In this document: piece by piece, positions 1 to 12,405 of the stretch
Layout of the letters: each line of letters opens with the position of its first letter
How positions within the stretch are numbered: position 1 is the first letter of the stretch
From: Gonocerus acuteangulatus
Lineage: Eukaryota > Arthropoda > Insecta > Hemiptera > Coreidae
DNA length: 64,000 bases
Direction: 5' to 3'
Assembly (NCBI GenBank): GCA_946811695.1
Contig: OX328124.1
Location: 61,126,204-61,190,203 of the forward strand
The notes under the pieces: model-generated
Database searches by the model: none
The model's input: the letters and a program-made list of their open reading frames with translations, nothing else
What the model was told of the DNA's origin: nothing
Translations under genes and position numbers: made by a program

Positions 1-322
1 TCCAATAATTAACACTTGGTCTAGTGAGTCGACTCTAGTCAAATAGTGTGACCTTTCTAGAATGGGAATGTAGTGTAACCAATTTGCCATGCTATTAAAT
101 GAGGTTCTATAGCCTAATCAGGTAACCTCTGGTAGAAATGACTGTCCATGGAATGCATACTGGCAAGTTATCTTTTCTATGATTTTATTACAACAAAAAA
201 ATTAAAAAATCTAGCATGCTAGATAATTAATATATTTAATCAAGTAAAGCATTTCAACTTAAGCAATTCCTATGGTTAGTATATAGTTTAAAAATTATTT
301 TATTTATTTATTCTTGTTTCAG

Positions 323-451
323 TCTCAGGGTAAAAAAGTAGACAAGATACAATCCATGTTTGTAGCATGCAAGGGTCCTGAAGCAAAATATTTAATCAGA
401 TCATTGGCAGGAAAGTTAAGAATTGGTCTGGCGGAACAGTCAGTTTTGCAG
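323..451 (+). CDS. LIG1: LIG1 exon, end of DNA-binding domain
   Basis: 43 codons preceded by a pyrimidine-rich tract ending in cag and followed by gttagt. It contains [17 protein letters not shown], the conserved helix of the DNA-binding domain that precedes the catalytic core. Confidence 0.93.
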
Positions 452-3400
452 GTTAGTTAGTAAACCATTTCAGTCTGATGAAATTTTTTTTTCGATAATA
501 AAAAAATTAAAATATGTACAACATAATAATATATAATTTTATACGAAAGAACTACATTTGTTATGTATATTCACTTTTTTGGATATATATGGCATAGGAA
601 AAAAAAAAATAGTACTTCTCTTTTTCCTTTGTACCACTTTATTCTCTGATTTACCTACATATTTCGTGGCTTGCATACCATCTTAGGAGCTATTGAACTA
701 TTTGTAGACCTACACCATAGAAATACTAGGAATTGTACATTTGTTACTTAAATAGCATTATATTGCTAAAAACATATTCTTGTAAGGATGTATTTGTTCT
801 CATCATATTTCTAAATTGTGCTAATGTAATCATTTTAATTAGTTTCAAATTTTATTTTGTTTAGAATAGTAATAATTATCCTTTTTTTCACACATGTAGC
901 CTTATTTTTTCTTGCTATAGGCATTGGCTCAAGCTTGTCTCATGACTCCTCCTGGTCAAGAATATCCACCTGAAATTATTAATTCTATGAAAGGAGTCCC
1001 AACTGACAAATTTAAAACGAAATTGGATGAATATTCAATAATTTTGAAAACTACATATTGGTATATTATTTCTTACTGTATTTTTTCAATTATATATTTT
1101 TTTTTGTCTTACTATTATAAAATTTGTTTTCTAGTGAGTGTCCGAATTACAACTTGATCATACCAGTACTTCTTAAGGAAGGATTGCTAGCTTTGCCTGA
1201 TCACTGCAAGCTTACACCAGGAGTGCCTCTAAAGCCTATGCTTGCTCATCCTACAAAAGGAGTTCAGGAAGTATTGAGGAGGTTTGAAGGCTTGAAGTTT
1301 ACTTGTGAATGGAAATATGATGGAGAAAGAGCACAGGTTTAACATTTATATAATTCCATTTTCTTGGATTTTTTTTTTTCAATACAGTAGAACCTCTCAT
1401 ATCCGACCATGACGGGACCGGACCATGGTCGGAACGGCCAACAGGTCGGATATCGGGAGGAGGAAAAAAACACCTTCGAAATTTATAAAACCAGCTATAA
1501 TATACCGTACATACTGTAATGTAACTTTATTGTATTGTAATTGTAAAACTGTTGCTATATGCATTTCAAACATTTACTATTTTGAAAATATGAACAAAAT
1601 TTAAGCATACTTTATTTAAAGAATTCAGTTATGGATTTTTGTTTTAATGTTTTTAATCTTGACTTTACGGAAGTGTCCCTCCACTTTTTTTGCTAACAAT
1701 ACCTCCATTAGGGTTGCATTTGGATGTTGCTCCATGTATTTCAACACTATGTCGAAGGAGTTTTTAGCAGCAGAATGACACTACATGATCACTGGTGGTT
1801 TCCTCTTCATCCAAGTCGATTTCTTCGTCCATGGCTATGTTCTGCACAACAGCAATGATTGAGTCATCGTTGAGATCTTCATTGGTAACTTCCGAATCAT
1901 CATCTTCAATAAGTCACTCTTCTACATCTGTCATCTGGAGATCATGATGATACACTTGTAGATTTTTTAAAATCTTCTGATGTGTCTGTTTCAACTTCTG
2001 CTTCTGTCTATGTCGGTTCATGTTCAGTCTCAGCTTTGCCTTGTTTCAATAATGGTCAAATCTTTTTCCAAGCCTTCTGAAGGGTGGTGATTTCGTTCCA
2101 ACCTCCAGCAACGAGCACTAGGTCGGATATCGGGAGGAGTCGGATATGAGAGGTTCTACTGTATGAAATTTTGTGATTGTTTGGGAGCTCAGTTAGTTTT
2201 CCCTTTTTAAATTAAATGCTTCTTATGAATATTATTTTAAGATACCAATACTTTGGCCCACATTTGATTCGGCCCTCAGTGTTCTTTAAACATAAATCGT
2301 CAGAAACATAAATCTGAGAAGAACACCAAATAAATGGCAATATAAACACTAAAAAAGTCCGTCATGCAGGAGCTGCATAACTAAGCACTTTGCTCAGAAT
2401 TGGGTAGTGTGGAATGGATTCCTGAATAATTTGCTTAAAATAACCTATATAGATAAATAAAATAAAAACATAAATAGTTCTGCTCTTTTGAACTTGTTAT
2501 GAGCACCTGTTTCAATTATTACTTTTGTAATTAATTTCCTTCCAGAGTTTTGTGTATGCGTGGTACTATACACACTTCTTTCTTATTAGATAACCAAGAT
2601 GTATACCTCGTTTCGTTACAATAAAACAGAAATTACGATCGGTATGAGCAAATTAGTAATTTGGGTCCAGAGTAAACCCCCCCTCCTAATGAACCGATTT
2701 AGTTTATTTTTACAACACATTTTTCTCTTGACGTATCACAGACTATGTATTTGACGTTTTGTTTTAAGTTACTTCGCTGGAAATGATTGAATAGTGAGAC
2801 GGCTTCTCTCTCCAGCAGTGCCCTTACTCTCCATTTTGCACTATTTCCCCACTTTCCTTTCCGGCTTCCTCAGGCTGATTTCATCCAACTTTAATGTTTG
2901 GCAAGGGAATGAGATTTTGTTTCTTGTTTTTTTTCCCTGCATTTTACATTTCTACTCCTCCGAGTACGCTAGCTAATGAAATCATTTTTTCAATAACAAT
3001 AATTAGTATTTTTGGATGAGCGACAGCAAGAAGAGGATGACCTCACAATCACTGCAGATACCGAAAGTGATGATTCTGAAGGTGAAGAGTCAGAAACCGA
3101 AGACGATTGACTTTCTTGTTATTACATATCATTATTAAACTACTATTGTTATTAAATTATATAATATTTTATATCACCAATATAGTATTTTATACAAATA
3201 AATAATACATTTTTTCCTCATATCTTAATACAATTATATTACATATTTTAACATTAATAATAAAAATATCCATTTATAATCAATATACTCTGAAGTTGTC
3301 ATCGCTATAAACACAGTTTCACTATTAAATAGGCAAAAACCATATTAAGATTCCTGAAATTTTGGTGGATCCTAGTATTTGTAATAAGATTGACGAAAAA

Positions 3401-6400
3401 AATTGTCAGTTGCTTATATGTTGGTGAAAAAGTTGTCAGCTGGTGGTATAAAGCGGAGCGTGGCCACTCGACGCTTAGGCGCTCAGCAGTTATATTCCCT
3501 CAGCTGAGAAATACTAGTAACCACCAAAATTTCACAAATCTTAAAATTATTTCGTGTCATCATATTTTTCCTATCATAGCAACCCCTTAGCAGCTACACC
3601 CACCGCTATCTCGCCAGCTGACAAGTTGCTCTTTACTAGTTAAGACGGGTACAATAAATAGTCAAAAAATGAGAAATCTTAAAAATTGTTGCATGGAATG
3701 TACGCGGGACGACGGACTATAAGTATTTACTGAGTCCATGGGAGGTGGAATATCAATGAGAAGTGATATTTTTGGCAATAAAAAGCTTCTAATGAATCTA
3801 AAACTGAGAATATCTGATTTTTCCGGACTGTTCAGAAAGGTTGCTTATTCCCTCTCCTACTCAATTTTGGGCAAAAAAAAAAAACAAAAACAAAATCTAA
3901 TAACTTATTTTTCATTTTTACTCATTTCTTTTATTCGTAAACTCATTTCATTACTAAACAAATATAAAATACAAAGAATGGAAACTGATAATGCCCCCCC
4001 CCCCAAAAAAAAGACACTCAAAATTGTATTCATTGTTTTTGCTGGCTGAGACCATCCTACTGAAATTTGCATTAGGCCTTTTGTTGTATAAATGATCACT
4101 TTCCATGATTTCAAGTTATCTAACAAAATATACAAGAAATCTAAAACAGCTACTGTCTATTTACATCTGCTCCAAATTTAAGCAAAATTTGTATAACTTA
4201 ATTTGAATGAACCTGTTCAAAAAGTCTAATCGATCTGTTGTTTTAGAGTGCACAAAAACAAAAATCCTTTTCTCTTTAATTTCCTCAAATAGTTAAATAT
4301 ATTGCCCAGAAATTCAATTCTTCTTAAACTGTACCTCTCAAAGTGTACCTGGAAGCCATATACAGCCATGCCTAAATTCAATGACACTAGGAATGCAACA
4401 TTTACTTCTTCCATCGGCTGATAATGCTATCTCCTACCTAGAGGGTCATGTTAGCCTTCTTAATACTTTAAACTCCAATGCGTCTACTGAGTCTGGTATT
4501 TCACTCCAAATTGATTTGCTTCCACTATTTTGCTTGCTTTTATTGAAGTAAATGTTTTTGACCTCAGATCAAAATTGTTGTTTGTTAGTGGGCTTCTTGA
4601 TTAGACTAATCAGTCAACATAATAATTCATTACAGTAAAATACGCTAAACTTCTAAATGGTTTACACCCAGTGTATGTTACAGATTGAAAATTGTTTCAA
4701 ATGCTTCAATGCAACCTCTTGGATTGGGGGGGGGGGGGGGGGGTCAGCCTTCTTTTAGTCCTTTGATTAATCATGATCATGTATTTATGGTTCTTAGAAA
4801 AATTACTTTCTCAGTGCACTTATCGCTCCTATTGAGCAAGAAGTTTGGCTAATTGTTATAAAAACACTTACATTTAATATATAGATATTTAATAATTTAT
4901 AATGAATAATTATATCTTTTAAAATTACTAGCTTTATTTATTTTTATACTTTTTTTTTATAGCACCAAGGCAAGTGCCAATCAAACAAAATTTCCTTAGT
5001 GCTTAGTACGACGAATATAATTCCAAAAGCTATGTTCTGTGTAAAATTTCACACTTATAAATGATTACTTTCTTTTTCCAGATTCATTTGTGCGAAGATG
5101 GAACAATATCACTATTCAGCCGAAACCAAGAAAATAATACTACTAAATATCCAGATATTGTTTCAAGGCTTAAATCAACACTTAAAGATTCAGTGAAATC
5201 TTGCATTCTAGATACAGAGGCTGTAGCATGGGATTTAGTAACTCAAAAGATAAGGCCTTTTCAGATTTTAACTACAAGAAAAAGGAAGGTAATAGCAATC
5301 ATGTATATATTAAAGTAACCTATTAAATTAAATAAGGAACATTCAGTAGGATTATATTTCTAAAGAGGTATTTAAACATTGGCAAAAAAATGTAGTTTTA
5401 TTAGGATACCTTAACCTAACCCTGACAAATTCTACCTTTGTATTTCCAATGACCAAAGATCTGCTCTCAATGAATTTCCACTGTTATTTTGTCAATGTTT
5501 TGAACTAATTTATCACAGTACAATATAAAGGAACTTCAACACTTAATCACTTTGACTTCCCTAGATTTATTCAGGCCTTTTCAAAGTTGCAGCTTCCCAC
5601 ATGAAACTCAGGCTCCTATGGAATAGCCTCAACTATTTCTTTAGGTGTTATGCCCCGCCAAAGTGCATCAGCCTGCAATAGGCAAATACCTCACATTCAT
5701 TAAGTGTGAACTGTAAAATTTCCGCTTCTTTGTCAGTTATAGTCCTTAGTACAAATATTATTTTCAGCCATATGGGTTTATTGATAGTTAAGTAAAACAT
5801 TTCTTAAACACTTTATCAATTTTTTTTTAGGATGCAAATGAATCAGAAATAAAAGTTCAAGTTTGTGTTTTTATGTTTGACTTGCTATATCTTAATGGAG
5901 TATCTTTAGTGAAAGAACCATTCATAAAAAGAAGAGAACTACTCTGGAATAACTTTCAAGAAACAGAACAGTCGAAATTCGCTACAAGTCTTGATACTAA
6001 TACCATGGAAGAAGTTCAAGAATTCTTGGATGAATCTGTTAAAGGTAATTGATTCTAATCTTTTTGTATTTTGAAAGGATCATGCATTTAATTGTTTGTA
6101 CTGATGTGAAGTATTGATTTTTTTATATTCTACTTGAAACTGTATCTTTTCATTTCATTAAATGAAACTGAAATATTTAAAGTTAAGTGTTTTAATTCAA
6201 AATGTAAAATGATGTTGTGACACTCCTTTTTTTGTGTTACAATCCAAAGGGTCATCTAGCACAGATATTTGGAGATAATTTGTTGAAGCTATTTAATTTT
6301 AAAGTAGCAGGAACAGAGATAACAGAGAGACGTGCAACCCCCCCCCCACCCCGGCGGCACAAGGACGCTGCTCTCATATATTTGAGAATTTTCCTTCCTG

Positions 6401-9400
6401 TTTCTATCATCAAAGCCCTGAAAGCAGCTGTGGTCGCCCTCTTGTGCGGGAGGACAAGCAAAGACTTGGAGAAGGTTTGGGGCCAAAATTTGGCCCAGAG
6501 AGCGTACGACAGGTGCCCCTGGAACACCCCCGTCCCCTCCTTTTCAACCCCATTTCATTTAATTGGAGCAATTATGTATGGATTTTTTTTTTTGTGGGAT
6601 ATTGTATTGTTCATTTTAACTAAAAGATTCTAAATAATTTTGTGATTGTTTCTCTTTTTGCTGTTTTCTTTATTTACATTTTTGAGGGTATTGTTACTTA
6701 TGAGGATATGGTAAGAGCTGTCTGAAATGATTATTGAATTTATATTTTCCCTATTAATATCGTGTCTTGAATTTAATTAATTTGTTTAAAAGATCTTGCT
6801 GAATGTTTAGAATTTCTTTGAGGGTTGAGGCTAGGTGACATTAGTCACGATAGTTCTTTTAGATTGTACATTCAGTGAGAATATGTTTGACTGGTAGTTT
6901 TTCATTACATGGTTGGCAGTAAGGAGGTGAGTCTATGCTCATTAGATATGAGTACGTGAATAAGGTAGCCCAATATGTAGTTTAGCTATCACTACTTCGT
7001 GGCACTCCTTATAACAGTCTTGTATTACCAGCAATGGGTACTGTATTGGAAAATTATAACAAATATATTTAGCAGGAAGGAGGTAGTGATGGTTATGTCC
7101 CAGTTGTTGATTAAAAACAAATTTATAAAAAATTACCTTTTATTTCCTGTTTTGGCTTTATTTTCAAGTCTTCATCAGGTCTATCAAGAGCGGAAGAATT
7201 GTTCCATAAGGAAGATGTGCAATGTAGCAACTTTACTATGGGAAAGTTCTTCAACTCCTACTAACCCTGGTTGACAAAGGCTTGAAAATCAAGCGCGTCG
7301 GTAAATAAAAAAAACTTGTTAAAATGTGTCTTCATAGAACTTTTGTGTTAATCTCTAGCCTGGTAATCCCCACGGTCAGTGATCCTTATGACTCACACAT
7401 CTAGCTCTGCTTCAGAAACATTATTATTAATATTTTAAAGTGCACTGACTGCTGTAATCATCAGCAACTGCAGGAACCTTTCTCAAACAACATAGTAACA
7501 GTTCTTTTTTTTTTTTTTCTTTTTTCAAATTACAGGTAATTGCGAAGGTCTTATGGTTAAAACACTCGAGGAAGAAGCCACTTATGAAATTGCAAAGCGA
7601 TCAAGGAATTGGCTGAAACTGAAAAAAGATTATGTAGATGGTGTGGGGGACAGCATTGATGTAGTTGTGATTGGTGGATATTTAGGTAGAGGGAAGAGAA
7701 CTGGGCATTATGGTGGATTTCTTCTGGCTTGTTATGATCCTGAAAATGAAGAATACCAATCATTGTGCAAGGTAAAGAGTGTAAATATTTATATATATAA
7801 AAAACACATTCTTACACACCTGAACTGACATTAGCATGTACAGTTTGGATGAAATACAATGCATTGCCTTTCCTTGCAAAAAAAAAACCATATTCTACAT
7901 CAATTAAAATTTATATATAATGCAGCAATAATATTAAAGAAAGGCATGCTATAACCTCATAACAACTATTGCTAATGTAATGAAGAGAGCATTTTATTAA
8001 AAAAGTGAAAAAAAGTCTTATAAAACAAAACAGAGTTTTTTTGATAGTTCTAAAAGTCTTTGATTGTGAGTTAAAAGCATCAATGTTAAAAATAAGGCGA
8101 AGGCCCCTGGAGATTGTCACTATGCTAGCTTACAGCAGATTGTTCTTGAAGTACTTAGAAACAATTGGGGTTTTGTTAACAAAGAGTTCTTCATCAGTTC
8201 TAAGTATTACCATTGTTTTTCTTTTGAAGTGATGTCTTCAATTTATGTTAGGTATTATATTAGGTGGTAGAGGGGGAAGAAGCATGTCTTACTGAATTAT
8301 TTTACAATTCTTATAAATCTATATAAGTTTAATGTAGATGTTATATTCAATTAAATACTTATTAAAACAATTTCAGATTGGTACAGGCTTCAGTGATGAA
8401 GATCTTCAAAAACACTCAGAGTTCTTCAAAGCGCATGTTATTGATTCTCCGAAGTCATATTATCGCTATGATAGTTCCCTTGAAGTAGACCACTGGTTTG
8501 ATCCAGTTCAAGTGTGGGAAATTAAATGTGCAGATTTGTCATTGTCACCTGTTCATATGGCTGCTATGGGCATAGTAAGTTCTTTTTGAACACCTCAAAG
8601 TCATGCATTTTCTATTTAAAATCTACATATTAATTTGGGTTGTTACAGGTTGACCCAGAAAAAGGCATTTCTTTGCGATTTCCTAGATTTTTAAGGATTA
8701 GAGAAGATAAAAATGTGGAAAGTGCTACTTCTGCTCAACAGGTTGGTTCTTTATATTCAAATGCTTATAAGATCATTTCTTTTGGTTGTAAAATTATATT
8801 TAATTTGTTTTATAATCAACTTGCTTTACATTTTTATTTTCAATATTTAGCATTAAAAATAAAATTTCTCTTCTTTGAATTTTAATAACAAGAGTTTGTT
8901 CATGGTAACTTACTGTCTCATTTAAGGATTCCTGGCACAATATTTCCAAATCCAGTAGCTGATACCAAAATAAGCTAATTATGCCAGATTAAATTAAAAT
9001 AAAAAGCTCTTGGAAGATATGCGATTTGCCTTGGATATTATATTAACAGTTTTTATTCTCACCAAGACACAACTAAACCCATGAACAAAATAATAAGCAG
9101 GATGGGAAATGCTGTGTTGTCCTCCTTCACTAGTTAATCCTTTCCAATCGCTCAGTCTGAGTATCAAAATATGTTTTTCAAGAGTAGTTCTGAAGTCACT
9201 ATTTTTGTTGTGTGTCATGCATAATGTAACAAAATTTGGGGCATTATTATGGCTTTAAGTTTTCTGTTAAAATTGGGAAATCCACAAATGTGGCTTTTGG
9301 AAAGTTAATACTGGACTATGCGGAACGTTATTATCAAGTTTTTTGCTATTACAAATCATTTTTGGCCAAGAATACTAAGAAGATTAACATTGTTCAGGGG

Positions 9401-9847
9401 GTCCTTCAACTTTAAAAACCAAAGAAAATGTTCAATGTGTGAGGGGTTTTCATGAGATCACCGTCGTTTAACAAAGATGGCGAATAAATAATTTAACTTA
9501 AACACATTTCACTGTGCAATTTTAACAGATTTGCACATTGAAGGTCTGTTCCAAAATGGTGCTGAAAATAACAAAACTGAGAAGAGGGACAATCAAAGAA
9601 ACATGTGCCTTCAGTTGCCTCGTCACAAATAAGGAATCATGGATGTTTAAACATTGCTTCCTGGAAAACAAAATCATTGCGAGTTGCACACTAAAACGCT
9701 TCCTCAATCTAAATAAGCCCAAATGAGCAATGAAGTTGAATTTAATGCTCATTGTTTCTTTGACAGTAGGGCATTGTTCACTATTAATTTGCTCCTCCTA
9801 TGGCAAACTTTAAGTTTGGTTTCTTTTGGATTAGAAGTAGTATTATA

Positions 9848-9880
<33 letters not shown>

Positions 9881-10877
9881 CATATGTAAGGAGATATACA
9901 AAAAACTCAAAACTGCCTCTTGTTTTAATACTTCCTCTTTTCCAAACATAATAAAAATGTATATGAGTGCCAAATGTTCAACTCAATCTGTTTTTTTTTG
10001 GGATATCTAAAGTATAAATTCCAGTTGTTTCTATTTTCCTAAAAAAAGGTTAAATGTTATCTTGAAAATGGCTTTATTAGATTCCTTGCATCAAAATACC
10101 TATAAAATTCTAGTCTATAAATGCAAAAATTTAAGCACTTACAAATTTATTTTGTGTGAAGTTCGCTGGGAAAAAAAAACGTTTCTTCCAGAAACAGTTT
10201 CTATTCTATGTTTTCCAAATCATTCCTGATATAAGCATTATATGGAAACATGTAAAGATGAAGCAGTTCACGCGTTGCATTCTGAGGACAACATTTGTAA
10301 TTGGAAAAAGTAATCACTAATCTTTGTGTGACACTCACCTTTTGCTTTGTTCTGATATCCATTCCAGTTCATTTGACTTGTCTTTTTTGCATCATCTCTT
10401 GTGCCACATTGACACTGATAGTAGATTCTATGTCATTTCATTTATATTTTGAATTACTGCATAAATATAGAAAAGAAATAACAGATCTCAAAGATATAAT
10501 TAATTTGATGATTGGCCAAAGATCCAGGATACTCTCATTCCTGGAACGTAACACCACCCTGTCACTCCCACTAGCTGCCTAATGAAATTCCACACCAGCC
10601 ACGAAGGTGCACAATGTTTGCCAAAATGTTGGCATTGATAAAAAAAACTTATTTATATATTCTGTTATAACTTATTTATATATGTGTTTACTTTTTTTCT
10701 TCAAATATAACAGTATTCTACAGGCATTACAATTCCTTATTTTAATCCATGGAAAGAAGTATATGTACAGTAACTATTTTTTTATTTTGACAGATTGCTG
10801 ATATGTACCGCAATCAAGACATAATAAAGAACCAGCAAGAACAAAAATCAAAGATATCTGAAGAAGATTTCTACTAG
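323..10877 (+). CDS. LIG1: DNA ligase 1, 3' nine exons (gene model, 5' end outside window)
   Basis: ATP-dependent nuclear DNA ligase that seals nicks, chiefly between Okazaki fragments, through a lysyl-AMP intermediate. Exons by GT-AG boundaries and unbroken phase: 323-451, 921-1060, 1135-1336, 5082-5288, 5831-6044, 7536-7771, 8377-8574, 8649-8741, 10794-10877. Joined they encode about 434 residues colinear with animal LIG1 from the end of the DNA-binding domain to the C-terminus. Motifs in order: KYDGERAQ (motif I with the adenylated lysine), [10 protein letters not shown] (III), FDLLYLNG (IIIa), EGLMVKTL (IV), WLKLKKDY (V) and [12 protein letters not shown] (VI). No exon is recognised in 1-322. 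The N-terminal PCNA-binding region and most of the DNA-binding domain must lie upstream. The gene looks intact; its introns carry transposon remnants. It converges on PRPF19. Confidence 0.96.
921..1060 (+). CDS. LIG1: LIG1 exon
   Basis: 140 nt beginning [18 protein letters not shown] and ending in split codon TG|T. Donor gtatat. The next acceptor restores the reading through [17 protein letters not shown]. Confidence 0.92.
1135..1336 (+). CDS. LIG1: LIG1 exon with adenylation motif I
   Basis: 202 nt. Encodes [18 protein letters not shown] and ends in [13 protein letters not shown]; the lysine of KYDG is the residue that carries AMP. The following 3.7-kb intron holds the Tigger-like element. 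Confidence 0.95.
1385..2161 (-). mobile_element. Tigger/pogo-like DNA transposon remnant (777 bp)
   Basis: The ends are inverted repeats (left CAGTAGAACCTCTCATATCC; the right end is its near-exact reverse complement), each flanked by TA, the target duplication of the Tc1/mariner/pogo superfamily. The inner repeat GGTCGGATATCGGGAGGAG recurs at both ends. On the minus strand the interior reads as an acidic segment ([16 protein letters not shown]) like the acidic tail of Tigger/CENP-B-type transposases. The stop codons and short length make it an internally deleted, dead copy. It lies in the 3.7-kb LIG1 intron. Confidence 0.8.
2340..5081. other. Rest of large LIG1 intron: low-grade repeats, no recognised gene
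   Basis: Around 2355 is a short repeat beginning AAAAAGTCCG with an adjacent small hairpin; it recurs near 60607 and resembles the ends of the hairpin-ended family. Around 2670 is the motif GAGTAAACCcccccTCCTAATG, also near 30093, 30236 and 62590. At 3015-3110 an acidic open stretch ([20 protein letters not shown] then TGA) looks like the tail of a lost transposase or other protein; no family assigned. A run of about 20 G lies at 4723-4743. Nothing else was recognised. Confidence 0.5.
5082..5288 (+). CDS. LIG1: LIG1 exon, nucleotidyltransferase core
   Basis: 69 codons in phase 0 between ttccag and gtaata. Contains [16 protein letters not shown] and motif III ([10 protein letters not shown]), then [11 protein letters not shown]. 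Confidence 0.95.
5831..6044 (+). CDS. LIG1: LIG1 exon with motif IIIa
   Basis: 214 nt. Encodes [18 protein letters not shown] and [17 protein letters not shown]; ends one base into a glycine codon completed by the next exon. Confidence 0.95.
6780..7000 (-). pseudogene. Non-LTR retrotransposon C-terminal relic (Jockey/I type)
   Basis: The minus strand reads [28 protein letters not shown] in overlapping segments, the C-x2-C...H-x4-C zinc motif with [10 protein letters not shown] that ends the second ORF of Jockey/I-type LINEs after RNase H. It is followed by a stop and then by [11 protein letters not shown], also typical of that region. It is short and full of stops, a decayed 3' fragment in the LIG1 intron between exons 6044 and 7536. 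Confidence 0.6.
7536..7771 (+). CDS. LIG1: LIG1 exon with motifs IV and V
   Basis: 236 nt. Contains [25 protein letters not shown] and the start of the OB fold ([18 protein letters not shown]). Ends at LCK before gtaaag. Confidence 0.96.
8377..8574 (+). CDS. LIG1: LIG1 exon, OB-fold domain
   Basis: 66 codons beginning [11 protein letters not shown] and containing [15 protein letters not shown], which matches the LIG1 OB fold. Donor gtaagt. Confidence 0.95.
8649..8741 (+). CDS. LIG1: LIG1 exon with motif VI
   Basis: 31 codons: [20 protein letters not shown] followed by a short Ser/Ala/Gln stretch. The intron before it is only 74 bp. Confidence 0.95.
8742..10793. other. Last LIG1 intron, nothing recognised except a poly-T tract
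   Basis: About 2 kb without coding similarity. It holds an uninterrupted T run of about 33 at 9848-9880. The short ORFs are AT-rich chance frames without family motifs. Confidence 0.5.
10794..10877 (+). CDS. LIG1: LIG1 terminal exon
   Basis: 27 codons plus TAG, beginning [15 protein letters not shown], which corresponds to the CLYRKQxQIQNQQ end of vertebrate LIG1. Preceded by a pyrimidine-rich acceptor ending in cag. ATTAAA motifs near 11103 and 11249 are candidate polyadenylation signals; I see no AATAAA between the stop and the SINE at 11277. Confidence 0.93.
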   Translation: MADMYRNQDIIKNQQEQKSKISEEDFY

Positions 10878-11276
10878 AGGCATATAATAATTAGAGCATG
10901 TAAATTTCTTAAAATATTGTAAATATGTAAAAAGAAATGAAAAGGCTGATATATTCAATGTTCACAAATAGGTGTAGATATGTATGTATGCAGTATTGTA
11001 ATTGATACTAAGAAGTTTCTTAGTTAAAAAAGTTACACAAATTTTTGAAGATGTATAAACATCTGTGGCCATTAGCACTTTAACTGACTGTTGTCCTGTT
11101 ATATTAAATAATATTTTTTTGTTGTAAAAATGTATGTGCTTTTGTCAAATCCATCTTATCTTAATAATATAGCACACTACTAAGAACATTGTCTGTTAAA
11201 TTAAAAGAGCAATGTTTTATGCACAGTGTAACTTGCTGTTTATCAATTAAAATAATCTAACCTAAATGTTTCAATT

Positions 11277-11892
11277 GGGGCAAGGTTAGCTCAGTGGTAG
11301 AGCACTCGACTAAGGCTTCTCGTCCACTGGAACCGAAATGAATTCGTCCGAAAACGCACAAACAATCCAAACACGAGGCTCCATCATGGACCGCGTCCAT
11401 TGGGCCCATATCGTTCGTCCGAACTTGTGCAAATTGATCCCATTCTGCTGGGATTTATAGTTGCCAATGAGTGCAAAAAGTCATGGTTGAAAATGGACTG
11501 TGAGTACGAGCCATCAAGTATACTGCAAATTCAGACGAACACTGAGGCAATGGACGAGAGGCATTCGGACGAACGCTGATCGTCCGAATTCGTTGCTTCG
11601 CAGTTTGCAGCTTTTCGGTTCCAGTGGACGAGAGGCCTAATGAACTGGAGGACTCGAGTTCAACACCCGAGCACGTACTAACGATTTTTATCTTCTAAAG
11701 TTGTCACTCTGGGTCCCAGATCGCCTCTAGGGTTACCCAGCCTTTAATTAATGGGTTCCTGCAAAGGGAAAAGTCAGGTGGCCGGAGCATAGTACTGACC
11801 ACACTTATCTCAGCAGGGTGACGTATGGTCAAGAATCAGATACAGTATCTGCCCCTCTGGGCCCTTGTGGCTTGTTACGGGACTCATTTTTT
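11277..11892 (+). mobile_element. tRNA-derived SINE (family C) carrying a MITE
   Basis: The element begins GGGGCAAGGTTAGCTCAGTG, a good polymerase III A box in a tRNA D arm, and has a B-box-like GAGTTCAACACCC at 11657. It is bounded by a perfect 13-bp target duplication, AAATGTTTCAATT, at 11264-11276 and 11893-11905, which proves LINE-type insertion. The tRNA-like head is split by the 324-bp MITE at 11314-11637. The 3' body (from about 11700) is not tRNA-related. It lies just beyond the LIG1 3' end. Confidence 0.85.
11314..11637. mobile_element. MITE with TAA target duplication inside the SINE
   Basis: Ends are about 26-bp inverted repeats (GGCTTCTCGTCCACTGGAAC at the left; the right end is the reverse complement with one or two changes). 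Both sides carry TAA (11311-11313, 11638-11640), as in PIF/Harbinger-type MITEs. No coding capacity. A further internal motif, CGTCCGAA, recurs in both arms. Confidence 0.85.
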
Positions 11893-12160
11893 AAATGTTT
11901 CAATTACTAATGACTGTATATGCGTATTTGACACTTGGGCTCCCAATCTGCAGAGAGAGCACAAGCTAATGAGGAGATCAACATGACAAAATGTTTCTTG
12001 AGTCAAACTTCAAATGATTTTATTTTCCTGAACACTTAGTACATTTTCACTCCACTTATTATATTTTAGTGTTCATAAACAAGACATGACTTGCTATTCT
12101 GTGCTAGAAACCATTTTTTGCCTTTAATAAAATAAAGTTTAGTGTGCTTGTCGGATATTA

Positions 12161-12405
12161 TATCGCCTCTACCATGTCAAACTATCGAATATGCAAATTG
12201 GAGCAAACTAGAGAACAAACATATTCTATCCATTGACGAATTAATATATTGAAAAATGGTATAATTCGATACTTTATTTGAGGCGTTAAAGGCTATTCTA
12301 AAGGGCGTTAGAATTGTGACAAGCCTTATCGTCCACAATCCAAGAGTCTCAAATCTGAAAAACAAGATTTTGCATATTTGATAGTTTGACGTGTTAGGGG
12401 TGATA
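12161..12405. mobile_element. Palindromic MITE with ATGTCAAACTATC ends (copy 1)
   Basis: About 245 bp whose ends, TATCGCCTCTACCATGTCAA and the inverse of ACGTCAAACTATCAAATATG, form long imperfect terminal inverted repeats. The same sequence, in opposite orientation, is the target into which the Gypsy element at 24915-29221 inserted. No open frame. The target duplication is unclear (AT-rich). Confidence 0.7.

Noticed and set aside
3015..3110. Acidic reading [22 protein letters not shown] as a host exon
   Set aside because: No LIG1 equivalent exists at this position, the flanking exons join in phase without it, and no acceptor was convincing.
11277..11700. tRNA gene at 11277
   Set aside because: The A box is good, but the body is split by a MITE, the acceptor stem does not close and a 13-bp target duplication encloses it, so it is a SINE.
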